Assembly: GCA_964406375.1 (NCBI GenBank)
Contig: CAYORM010000015.1
Span: 1-57,729, forward strand
Origin: CAYORM01 sp964406375
GTDB taxonomy: Bacteria; Pseudomonadota; Alphaproteobacteria; DSM-16000; Inquilinaceae
Length of the DNA: 57,729 bases
Direction: 5' to 3'
Positions 34,874-42,863 of this stretch are shown here, one piece after another. A model generated the notes under the pieces. The model ran no database searches. It was given only the letters and a program-made list of their open reading frames with translations, and was not told the DNA's origin. The position numbers and the translations under genes are program-made. Position 1 is the stretch's first letter. Each line of letters opens with the position of its first letter.

Positions 34874-35899
34874 TCAGAGGTCGCGGATGGCGGCGAGCAG
34901 GTCGGTCGCGTCGGAAGAGGCGGCCAGCTCGTCCTGCAGCCCGCCGAGGATCTCCTGGAAGGGTGCCAGATCGGGCTCGTTGACCTCGAGATCGGAATCC
35001 TGCACGAGGCGCTCGAACCATTGTGCCTCGCGCCGGAAGTGATCCGCACGCTGGGCGGTCGCGGCCTCGGTCGCGGCCCGCGACAGCGCCTCCTGCTCGT
35101 CGGCCGACAACCCCTCGAAGAAGGCGGCGTTGATCGCGAAGCTGCCGTCATTGAGCAGGTGGCGCGTCTTCGAGAGGTAGCGCGTCACCTCGTAGATCTT
35201 GAAGGTGTAGCCGACTTCCGGCGTGCCCTCCATGGCGTCGACGAGCCCGGTCTGCAGCGCCGTGTACATCTCGGGCGCCGGCACCGGCGTGGGCAGGGCG
35301 CCGAGCCGGCTGAAGGTCTGCACGAAGACCGGCGCCTCGGGCAGGCGGATCTTCACACCCTGGAAATCGGCCGGGGTGTTGATCGGCTTGGTCTGCAGAT
35401 AAGTGTCGCGATGGCCGCCCGTCATCCAGTTGAGCAGGCGGATGCCGGCCTGGTCCTGCAGGCTCTGGGCGAGCGAGGCGCCGACCTCGCCATCGGCCAT
35501 CGCCTCCCAATGGGCGAAGTCGCGATAGAGATAGGGCAGCGCCACCACACCGAACTGCGGGACATAATTGGCGTAGAGTCCGCTCTCGCCATACCCCATC
35601 TCGAGCACGCCGAGCGCGACCGATTCGATGATCTCGCGCTGGCCGCCCATCTGCGCCGCCGGCAGAATCTGGACCTCGATCGCACCGCCGGAATACTCGG
35701 CCACCCGCGCCGCGAAATCCTCGGCGGCGGCGTGCTGGGCGGAGTCGACGGTGACGTGATGGGCGAGACGCACGACGCGCACGTCCTGGGCTCGGGCCGC
35801 AAAAGGCAGGCCGAAGCTCGCCGTGGCGGCGGCGCCTGCGACCATCCTGCCGAAATTGCGACGGCCCAGGACCATCCCGGGCAAGAGTCTGTGCGTCAT
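34874..35899 (-). CDS. dctP: TRAP transporter substrate-binding protein (DctP)
   Basis: A 341-residue periplasmic protein. The N-terminus contains LGRRNFGR before a hydrophobic stretch and a FAARAQ cleavage site, which looks like a Tat signal peptide. The mature part begins VRVVRLAHHVT and has KIRLPEAPVFVQTFSRLGALPTPVPAPEMYTALQTG in outline, the DctP core with the ligand-binding Arg. AGGAGG precedes the ATG. It is the first gene of the leftward cluster and diverges from an IclR regulator. Sugar acids are the likely cargo. Confidence 0.93.
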   Translation of the reverse strand: MTHRLLPGMVLGRRNFGRMVAGAAATASFGLPFAARAQDVRVVRLAHHVTVDSAQHAAAEDFAARVAEYSGGAIEVQILPAAQMGGQREIIESVALGVLEMGYGESGLYANYVPQFGVVALPYLYRDFAHWEAMADGEVGASLAQSLQDQAGIRLLNWMTGGHRDTYLQTKPINTPADFQGVKIRLPEAPVFVQTFSRLGALPTPVPAPEMYTALQTGLVDAMEGTPEVGYTFKIYEVTRYLSKTRHLLNDGSFAINAAFFEGLSADEQEALSRAATEAATAQRADHFRREAQWFERLVQDSDLEVNEPDLAPFQEILGGLQDELAASSDATDLLAAIRDL

Positions 35900-36003
35900 G
35901 GGTCGATCCTCCTCGAGCGTGTCCTCCGCCGCTGCGCGGCGCACGGGCGCCCTTCGGCCGGTCTTGGCGCCGGCCCGGGCTCTAGCCCGCGGCGACGGTA
36001 GGG

Positions 36004-36054
36004 GGCTTGATTCCGGCTGGCAAGCCTGTTCCGTATGCGGCAACGAAGTTGCCG
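36004..36054. promoter_or_regulatory. Candidate IclR operator region
   Basis: CGGCAACGAAGTTGCCG (36038-36054) is a perfect 7-bp inverted repeat with a 3-base centre, ending 10 bases before the IclR gene start and overlapping its ribosome site. A second repeat, GGCTTG (36004-36009) and CAAGCC (36021-36026), lies just upstream. Both are in the gap shared with the divergent dctP operon, as expected for autoregulation plus control of the transporter. Confidence 0.5.
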
Positions 36055-36064
36055 AGGATGGAAC

Positions 36065-36856
36065 ATGAGCTCGCTGAGCACCGGTCTGCGCATCCTGTCC
36101 GAGATCCGCGCCGGCGCCCCGCGGCTGACGGTCAGCGCGCTCGCCGAGCGGCTGTCGCTGCCGAAGAGCACCGTCTCGCGGACATTGAGAACGCTGGCCG
36201 AGGCCGGCTATGTCGAGCGCGGCGCCGGACGCGGCTACGCCCCGGGCTATGAGCTCTTCCGGCTGGGGTCGCTCTACAAGGCTGACGAATTGCCGGTCGA
36301 CCGCATCGATCGCGAGATATCGGCTCTGGTCGGCAGCTTCCCGGCGACCGGCTATGTCGCGGTGCTGCGCGGGGTCGATGTGGTGATCCTGCGGCTGCGC
36401 GAGGGTACGCACCCGCTTCGCTACGTCTATCACGAGGGGACGGCGCTGCCGGCCTTCATCACCGCGATCGGCAAGGCCCTGCTGGCCCGGCTGCCGGAGG
36501 AGACGCTCGACGCCCTGCTGCCGGCGGAGGCGGTCTACCCGCCGCTCAGCTACCGCGTGCCGAAGGCGGCATTGACGGAGGAGATCGCCCGCTACCGCCA
36601 CCGCGGTTGGGCGGAGCTGCACGATTGGGCGGGGCGCGGCATCGACGCGGTAGCGGTAGCGATCCGCCCGCAGGGGCGCGAGCCGATCGGTTGTGCGCTT
36701 TCCTTCATGCAGCAGGCGGTCGACGCACCGCTGCACGCGCGGATGATCGAGGCGATGCTGCGGCTGGCGCGGACGATCGGCACCAGCGTCGGCGACCCGG
36801 CCTGGAGTGGTAGCGACGGCAGGGCCGATGCCGGAGGGGATGCGGCGGCCGGCTGA
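36065..36856 (+). CDS. IclR-family transcriptional regulator
   Basis: A 263-residue regulator. The N-terminal winged helix shows TVSALAERLSLPKSTVSRTLRTLAEAGYVER in outline, and the C-terminal effector domain includes GTALPAFITAIGKALLARLPEE and a RGWAELHDWAGRGIDAVAVAI stretch in outline. The divergent position next to dctP suggests that it controls the TRAP-enolase-SDR cluster in response to its sugar acid. It ends 0 bases from the stop of the convergent nucleoside phosphorylase gene. Confidence 0.9.
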   Translation: MSSLSTGLRILSEIRAGAPRLTVSALAERLSLPKSTVSRTLRTLAEAGYVERGAGRGYAPGYELFRLGSLYKADELPVDRIDREISALVGSFPATGYVAVLRGVDVVILRLREGTHPLRYVYHEGTALPAFITAIGKALLARLPEETLDALLPAEAVYPPLSYRVPKAALTEEIARYRHRGWAELHDWAGRGIDAVAVAIRPQGREPIGCALSFMQQAVDAPLHARMIEAMLRLARTIGTSVGDPAWSGSDGRADAGGDAAAG

Positions 36857-37585
36857 TCAGCTGGCCGCCTCCGGCTGGCCCCCGACCGCCGTGTCGAGCG
36901 CCAGCCGAGCCATCGCCTCGACCGCGGTCTGGCGTTCGGCCGGCGTCATCTGCGCGCCGGTGACGAGGCAGTCGGAGACGGTGCAGACCGCGAGTGCCCG
37001 TGCACCGGTCCGGGCGGCGATGGTGTAGAGCGCGCTCGCCTCCATCTCGACCGCCAGCACGCCATGGGCCTGGAGGGTCGCATACGCCTCGACCCCTTCC
37101 GCGTGGTAGAAGAGGTCATCCGAAAGGATGCCGCCGACATGGGCGGGCAGCCCCCGCGCCTCGGCCAGCGCCACGGCCCGGCGCAGCAGATCGAAATCGG
37201 CACAGGGCGCGAAATCGTAAGGACCGAAGGTGGCGCGGTTGATCGCGCTGTTGGTGCTGGCCGCCTGCGCGATCACCAGCTCGCGGATCTTCACCCGCTC
37301 GGTCAGCCCGCCGCAGGTGCCGACGCGCAAGAGCGTGCGCACGCCGTAATGGTGGATCAGCTCATGAACGTAGATCGCGGTCGAGGGCTGGCCCATCCCG
37401 GTCGCCTGCACGCTGACCGGCCGCCCCTTCCACCGCCCGGTGAAGCCCAGGCAGTTGCGCAGCCGGTTCACGCAGCGCGGTGCCTCAAGGAAGGTCTCGG
37501 CGATCCATTGGGCACGCAGCGGGTCGCCGGGCAGCAGCACCGCCTCGGCATAGGCGCCGGCGGGAGCCTCGATATGCGGGGTCAT
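36857..37585 (-). CDS. deoD: Purine nucleoside phosphorylase, DeoD type
   Basis: A 242-residue enzyme that splits purine nucleosides with phosphate into base and (deoxy)ribose 1-phosphate. The N-terminus MTPHIEA...YAEAVLLPGDPLRAQWIAETFLE in outline aligns with DeoD; VLRVGTCGGL-like RVGTCGGL, VEMEASALY and a catalytic Asp in TVSDC follow. The ATG at 37585 fits DeoD length; a TTG at 37648 overlapping the pfkB stop would add 21 residues. The freed base could enter the purine breakdown pathway encoded in this window. Confidence 0.88.
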   Translation of the reverse strand: MTPHIEAPAGAYAEAVLLPGDPLRAQWIAETFLEAPRCVNRLRNCLGFTGRWKGRPVSVQATGMGQPSTAIYVHELIHHYGVRTLLRVGTCGGLTERVKIRELVIAQAASTNSAINRATFGPYDFAPCADFDLLRRAVALAEARGLPAHVGGILSDDLFYHAEGVEAYATLQAHGVLAVEMEASALYTIAARTGARALAVCTVSDCLVTGAQMTPAERQTAVEAMARLALDTAVGGQPEAAS

Positions 37586-37644
37586 CGGTCTGTCGCATCC
37601 TCCGGCTTCAACCGGCGCGATTGGCGGGAAGCCGCATCTCTGTG

Positions 37645-38592
37645 TCAACCGCGCGGTTCGGCGAGCAGCGCGTCGATCTCGGCCGCGGTGGAATTGCCTT
37701 CCATCGGGCCCCGCCGGCGCACGGCGAGCGCCCCCGCCGCCGTGGCGCGATCGAGGGCCAGGGCGGGATCGGCGCCCCCGGCGCGCGCGGCGAGGAAGGT
37801 GGCGGCGAAGGCGTCGCCGGCGCCGGTCGGATCCACCTCCTCCGACGGGATCGCCCGGCGCACCATCTTCCGGCCGTCGCCGTCCAGCAGCGTCGCCCCT
37901 TCCGCCCCGGCCTTGAGGAGGAGGCAGCGTCCCGCCGCACCGGCGAGAAATCCGGCCGGATCGACCGGCATCCTGTGCCGCGCCATCGCCTCGAGATCCT
38001 CACGGCTGGCGAAGAGCAGGTCCGCCTGACCAGCCAGCCGGGCAAGCATTCCGAACCCGCCCTCATCGAGAAGCTGCTCGCGCACATTGAGGTCGAGGGC
38101 GAAGGATGCGCCCGCCGCGCGCGCACGTGCCACCGCCCGTTCGACCGCGGCGACCGGCCCTGGCGCAAAGAGGGTCGAGCCGGAGACGAGGAGGAAACGG
38201 GCATCGGCAAAGGCCGGCGCCGCCGCGTCGACATCGGCGACCGACAGCGCCGTCGCCGCGGAGTGCCGGAGGGTGAAGACGAAGTCGCGACCACCCGAGG
38301 CGTCATAGGCCACATGCGCGCTGGCCGTCGGCAGCGCCGGATCGATCCTGATGCCCGCGACGTCGACCCCGCTCGCGGCGAGCCGGTCGCGGCACATGGC
38401 GCCGAACCGGTCGGCGCCCACGGGGCCGATCATCGCCACCCGCGCCCCCTGCCGTGCCGCCTGATCGGCGGCGATGGCGGGCGCGCCGGAGGGATAGGGT
38501 CCGGCGAACAGGCTGGCCCGGTCCAGCCGGGCGCCGCGCTCGGCCGCCACGAACTCAACCAGGATCTCGCCGATGACGACGATCTCGGCCAT
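37645..38592 (-). CDS. PfkB-family carbohydrate kinase
   Basis: A 315-residue kinase of the ribokinase/PfkB group. The N-terminal VVIGEILVEFVA with the glycine-containing substrate region following and the C-terminal catalytic motif DPTGAGDAFAATFLA are clear. AGGGAG lies before the ATG. It precedes deoD, whose product releases ribose 1-phosphate, and is divergent from a ROK repressor. Sugar specificity is not evident; 2-keto-3-deoxygluconate, ribose or a hexose are all possible. Confidence 0.85.
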   Translation of the reverse strand: MAEIVVIGEILVEFVAAERGARLDRASLFAGPYPSGAPAIAADQAARQGARVAMIGPVGADRFGAMCRDRLAASGVDVAGIRIDPALPTASAHVAYDASGGRDFVFTLRHSAATALSVADVDAAAPAFADARFLLVSGSTLFAPGPVAAVERAVARARAAGASFALDLNVREQLLDEGGFGMLARLAGQADLLFASREDLEAMARHRMPVDPAGFLAGAAGRCLLLKAGAEGATLLDGDGRKMVRRAIPSEEVDPTGAGDAFAATFLAARAGGADPALALDRATAAGALAVRRRGPMEGNSTAAEIDALLAEPRG

Positions 38593-38615
38593 GCGACATC
38601 TCCCTGCCCGTGGCG

Positions 38616-38644
38616 TTGACTTTTGGTAACGGCGCTACGTAAAT
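38616..38644 (+). promoter_or_regulatory. Candidate promoter and operator of the ROK regulator gene
   Basis: TTGACT (38616-38621) is followed after 17 bases by GTAAAT (38639-38644), a fair -35 and weak -10. The spacer contains the near-palindrome GTAACGGCGCTAC (38626-38638). The start codon lies only 9 bases past the -10, and no ribosome site is visible, so the mRNA may be leaderless. Confidence 0.35.
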
Positions 38645-38652
38645 CGACACCC

Positions 38653-39987
38653 ATGGATGCGAATGTTGCCGACGCGAGTCAATCCGGCAGCGCCGCGTAT
38701 GGGGGGGTCGGTCAGGGAGGTTCGGGCCATGCCGGTCCGGGCGGGCTGAACGGGCGTCTCGTGCTCGACGCGGTCCGCCGCGAGCCGGGCATCGCCCTGG
38801 TCGACCTTGCACGGCGGGTCGGGATGACGCGCCAGGGGGTGATGGGCATCCTCGCCCCCTTCCTGGAAAGCGGCCTCGTGCGCGAACTCGTGCGCGAGCC
38901 GGCCGGACGCGGCCGGCCGCCGCGCCGCTTCGCCTTCCGCGGCGAGGCCGGACGCGCCATCGGCATCACCCTCGAGCATGAGGCGGCGGCGGCCGCCTGC
39001 CTCGATCTCGACGGGCGCCTGCTCGCCGAGGCGGGGCGCATCGTCGAGGGCGACCGGCCGGAGGATGCCGCCGCGGTCCTCGCCGGATTGTGGGAGGAGA
39101 TGGCACGTGCCGCCGGCACCGTTCCGATCCTCGGCACCGGCCTTGCGACCATGGGGCCGATCGATGTCCGCCGTGGCCTGATCACCCATCCGCCACGGCG
39201 CCCGGGCTGGCAGTTCGTGCCGATCACGGCGATGGTCGGGGGCGCCATCGGCCATCCGGTCTATTTCGACAACAGCGCGACCGCCGCGGCGCTCGGCGAG
39301 GCGTGGACCGGCACGGTCGCCGGCGATGTGCGCAGCTTCCTCTATCTGTTCATCGGCTTCGGCGTCGGTGGTGCGATCGTCGGCGAACGGCGGCTGGTGC
39401 GCGGCGAGACCTTCAATGCCGGCGAGATCGGCCATGTCACCGTCGTGCCGGGCGGCCCGGAATGCGGCTGCGGCGGACGCGGCTGTCTGGAATGCTACGC
39501 CTCGATCGAGGCGCTGCGCCGGCTGCATCCCGGGGTCGACGCTGAAACGGCGGGGCCTGAGGCGGTCGGCACCTGGCTCGAACAGGCCTCGACGGCGCTG
39601 GCCACCGCTCTGACCGGCTGCATCAATCTTCTGGATCCCGGCGCCGTGGTGATCGGCGGCCGGCTGTCGCAACGCCTGATCGAGGCGCTGGTCGAACGGA
39701 CGGCGCCCAAGATCCGGGCGGTCGCGCTGCGCGGCCGGCCGGTGCAGCCGCCGATCCTCGCCGGGCTCGCCGGCATGCGCGCCTCGGCGATCGGCGCCGC
39801 TTGCCTGCCACTGCACGACGCCTTCGTGCCGCTGCCGGGTGGCGCCGGGCTCGCCAGACACGCCCCGCCGCCCGAGCGGCGGGGTCCGAAGAACCCGGGG
39901 GGACGGCAAACGACCGTCGCGACGGGGGAGGCGAGGCGTCTCGCCAACGCACTGGGAACGCATCAACTCAACGGAGGAAAGCCATGA
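38653..39987 (+). CDS. ROK-family transcriptional regulator
   Basis: A 444-residue protein with an N-terminal winged helix-turn-helix (about residues 35-90, with LVDLARRVGMTRQGVMGIL) and a ROK domain. The zinc motif reads ECGCGGRGCLECYAS, and VGGAIVGERRLVRGETFNAGEIGHV in outline is typical. The last 45 residues extend past the normal ROK end and are low in complexity. The stop overlaps the ABC binding-protein start (ATGA). It likely represses the divergent pfkB-deoD pair and its own sugar ABC operon. Confidence 0.88.
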   Translation: MDANVADASQSGSAAYGGVGQGGSGHAGPGGLNGRLVLDAVRREPGIALVDLARRVGMTRQGVMGILAPFLESGLVRELVREPAGRGRPPRRFAFRGEAGRAIGITLEHEAAAAACLDLDGRLLAEAGRIVEGDRPEDAAAVLAGLWEEMARAAGTVPILGTGLATMGPIDVRRGLITHPPRRPGWQFVPITAMVGGAIGHPVYFDNSATAAALGEAWTGTVAGDVRSFLYLFIGFGVGGAIVGERRLVRGETFNAGEIGHVTVVPGGPECGCGGRGCLECYASIEALRRLHPGVDAETAGPEAVGTWLEQASTALATALTGCINLLDPGAVVIGGRLSQRLIEALVERTAPKIRAVALRGRPVQPPILAGLAGMRASAIGAACLPLHDAFVPLPGGAGLARHAPPPERRGPKNPGGRQTTVATGEARRLANALGTHQLNGGKP

Positions 39988-40973
39988 AGAGGACATGGGC
40001 CGTGGCCACATTGGCCGTCGCGGCGGCGATCGGCGGTGTCTGGCCGACGGGAGCCTCGGCGCAGGACGAGCGCCCGGACTTCGAGATCGTGCTCATCCCC
40101 GGCCTGACGACCGACGATTTCTACATCACGATGAACCGCGGCGCGCAGGCGGCTGCCGCGGCGCTGGGGATCACTGTCGACTTCCAGGGCGCCGAGGAGT
40201 TCGATCCCGTCCTGCAGACCCCGGTGCTCGACGCGGTGATCGCGCGCGGACCGGATGCGATCCTGATCGCGCCAACCGATGCGACGCAGATGATCGAGCC
40301 GCTGCGCCGGGCACATGAGGCCGGCATCCCGATCATCACCGTCGACACCTATATCGACGACGGCATGTATCAGGACGGCTCGGGCGACGGCGACTTCCCG
40401 CTGTCCTACATCGCCTCGGACAATGTCGAGGGCGGACGGATCGCGGCCCGCGCGATGGCCGAGGCGATCGGCGGTGCAGGCCAGGTCTATGTGTCGAATG
40501 TCCGGCCGGGCATCTCGACCACCGACCAGCGCGAGCAGGGCTTCGTCGAGGAGATGGCCAATTACCCGGACATCGAGGTGCTCGAGACCCAGTATAACGA
40601 GAATGACGCCAGCCTCGCCGCCTCGCAGTTCCAGGCGGTCTATGCCCGCTATCCCGAGATCAAGGGCGTGTTCGGCGCCAACCTGTTCTCGGCGCTCGGC
40701 GCGGCCAATGGCGTGCAGCAGACGGGCAGCGATGCGGTGACGGTCATCGCCTTCGACGCGCCGCAGTCGATCGTCGATTCGATCGGCACCGGGCTGGTCG
40801 ACATGGCGATCGCCCAGCACCCGGCCGAGATCGGCTGGTACGGGGTGATGACGGCCTATGCCCATCTGACGGGGCAGTCGATCCCGCCGACGATCGGTAC
40901 CGGCTTCACCGTCATCACCGCCGACAATGTCGACGATCCGGCGATCCGGCGCTTCATCTACTCGAGCGACTGA
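39984..40973 (+). CDS. Sugar ABC transporter substrate-binding protein (RbsB type)
   Basis: A 329-residue periplasmic protein with a signal peptide cleaved near GASA-QDER. It has the periplasmic-binding-protein/LacI fold: FEIVLIPGLTTDDFYITMNRGAQAAAAALG in outline, DAILIAPTDATQM, IPIITVDTYI, and YIASDNVEGGRIAA. Such proteins bind ribose, allose, xylose or similar sugars. GGAGGAAAG precedes the ATG. It is coupled to the ROK regulator and followed by the permease gene. Confidence 0.93.
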   Translation: MKRTWAVATLAVAAAIGGVWPTGASAQDERPDFEIVLIPGLTTDDFYITMNRGAQAAAAALGITVDFQGAEEFDPVLQTPVLDAVIARGPDAILIAPTDATQMIEPLRRAHEAGIPIITVDTYIDDGMYQDGSGDGDFPLSYIASDNVEGGRIAARAMAEAIGGAGQVYVSNVRPGISTTDQREQGFVEEMANYPDIEVLETQYNENDASLAASQFQAVYARYPEIKGVFGANLFSALGAANGVQQTGSDAVTVIAFDAPQSIVDSIGTGLVDMAIAQHPAEIGWYGVMTAYAHLTGQSIPPTIGTGFTVITADNVDDPAIRRFIYSSD

Positions 40974-41062
40974 TTTGCAGCCGGCGGCCCGTTCCACTGC
41001 GCGCCGGAACGAAGGTCCGGTGCCACGGACGGGCCGCCCCCCTTTTCCGGGAGCCCTCGGGC

Positions 41063-42091
41063 ATGAACGCCGCCACCACCCATAGCGGCGCCACCGCCGG
41101 TCTCGGCGCGAGCGCGGCCCTCATCCTGTCGAAAGTCTGGTCCTGGCTGGTCCTCATCCTGATCCTCGTCTTCTTCGAGGTCTATGCGCAGATCGAGACC
41201 GGCAGCACCTTCGCCTTCCGCCTCTACAATCTGCAGTCGATCGGCGTGGCGGCCTCGCAGATCCTGCTGCTCGCACTCGGGCTCACCCTCGTCATCGTCG
41301 CCGGCCGCATCGACCTCTCGATCGGCTTCGTCACCGGCCTCGCGGCGGTGGCGATGGCGATCGGCATCCGCTGGGCCGACGGGTTCGCGCCGCCGGGGGT
41401 CAGTCTGGCGATCGGCATCGTCGCCGGACTCGTCGCCGCCGCGGTGATCGGCCTGCTGAACGGCTGGCTGGTCGCCCGCTACAACGTGCCCAGCTTCATC
41501 GGCACGCTGGGCACCTATGGCGTCGCGCGCGGGATCGCGCTGATCATCGCCGACGGCGCGACCGTGTCGATCCGCAACCCGGCGGCGATCGTCTTCGGCA
41601 ACGGCACCTTCCTCGGCGTCGCGCTGCCGATCTGGCTGGCGCTGGTGCTGACGATCGCCTGCTGGTACCTGCTGGCCCATACCCGCTTCGGCGTGCACAC
41701 CTACACGATCGGCGCCAATGAGGCGGCGGCGCGGCGCGCCGGCGTCAATGTCGGCCGGCTTGTCATCCTGCTCTTCGTGATCAGCGCGCTGACCGCCGGG
41801 GCCGGCGGCCTCGTCTATACCGGGCGCTTTTCGGCCGGCGCCGCCAATGCCGGCGAGCCGATCCTGCTCTACGCGGTGGCGGCCGTGTTCATCGGCGGTG
41901 CGTCGCTGACCGGCGGACAGGGCACAATCATCGGGACCGTCGTCGGCTCGATCATCATCGCCACCATCCAGTTCGGCCTCGTCTTCAGCGGTCTGCCGCC
42001 CTACTGGCAGTTCGTCGCCGTCGGCGTCGTCATCATCGCCGCGGTGCTGATCGACCAGTGGCAGGACAAGACCCGCGGGAGGATCTCATGA
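41063..42091 (+). CDS. Sugar ABC transporter permease (RbsC type)
   Basis: A 342-residue membrane protein with about nine to ten hydrophobic segments. LTLVIVAGRIDLSIGFVTGLAA contains the family motif, and GVHTYTIGANEAAARRAGVNV is the cytoplasmic EAA-like loop. AVFIGGASLTGGQGTIIGTVVG in outline closes the channel region. A CCGGGAG site precedes the ATG. Its stop overlaps the start of the broken ATPase gene (ATGA). Confidence 0.93.
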   Translation: MNAATTHSGATAGLGASAALILSKVWSWLVLILILVFFEVYAQIETGSTFAFRLYNLQSIGVAASQILLLALGLTLVIVAGRIDLSIGFVTGLAAVAMAIGIRWADGFAPPGVSLAIGIVAGLVAAAVIGLLNGWLVARYNVPSFIGTLGTYGVARGIALIIADGATVSIRNPAAIVFGNGTFLGVALPIWLALVLTIACWYLLAHTRFGVHTYTIGANEAAARRAGVNVGRLVILLFVISALTAGAGGLVYTGRFSAGAANAGEPILLYAVAAVFIGGASLTGGQGTIIGTVVGSIIIATIQFGLVFSGLPPYWQFVAVGVVIIAAVLIDQWQDKTRGRIS

Positions 42092-42863
42092 CCATCCAGC
42101 CCTCCCCCCGCTCCGAGACCGGTCCGGCGCCACGCGCCGAGGGCGGCCGGCCGATCCTCGAGGTCCGCGACATCCGCAAATCCTTCGGCGGCGTCGAAGC
42201 GGTCGGCGGCGTGTCGTTCACGCTCGCGCCAGGCGAGGTGGTGGCGCTGGCAGGCGACAACGGCGCCGGCAAATCGACCGTCATCAAGATGATCTCGGGC
42301 GTTTACGTCCCCGATGCCGGCGAGATCCTGCTGGAGGGCCAGCCGATCCAGGGGCTCGAGCCGCGGGCGATCCGCGACCGCGGCATCGAGACGATCTATC
42401 AGGACCTCGCGCTGGCCGACAATCTGGACGTCGGCATCAACCTGTTCCTCGGCCGCGAGCGGACGAAGCGGGTGCTCGGCTTGCTGCCGGTCGTCGACCG
42501 CGCGACGATGCGCCGGGAGGCGCAGGAAGAGCTGCGGCGGCTCGGCATCCAGCTGCCCTCCCCCCTGTCACCCGTGCGCAACTTCTCCGGCGGCCAGCGC
42601 CAGGCGATCGCGATCGCCCGTGCCGTCTACTGGAGCCGACGGCGGCCCTCGGCGTGCCTGAGCAGCGCGAGGTCCGCGCGCTGATCGACCGGCTGCGCGA
42701 TGAGGGTGTGGCGATCATCTTCATCAGCCACAACCTGCCCGACATCTTCGCCGTCTGCGATCGGATGATCGTGCTGACGCGCGGCCGGATCGCCGGCGAG
42801 CGCCGGCCGTCGGAAACCGATGACGAGGAGGTCGTGCGGCTGATGATGGGTGGTCAGGCTTGA
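42088..42863 (+). pseudogene. Sugar ABC transporter ATPase gene, disrupted by deletion and frameshift
   Basis: The first part (42088-42684, 198 codons) has Walker A GDNGAGKST, the Q-loop IYQDLAL and the signature FSGGQRQAIAIARAVYW. Directly after YW the frame fails: the expected strand ending in LIMDE is absent, and the continuation EPTAALGVPEQREVRALIDRL is in another frame (from 42633), going on to the H-loop IFISHN and ending MMGGQA at 42863. Roughly 25 bases (22, 25 or 28 by frame) seem to be missing compared with the family, taking the Walker B aspartate. As read, no working ATPase is made. A real mutation or a sequence error are both possible. Confidence 0.85.
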
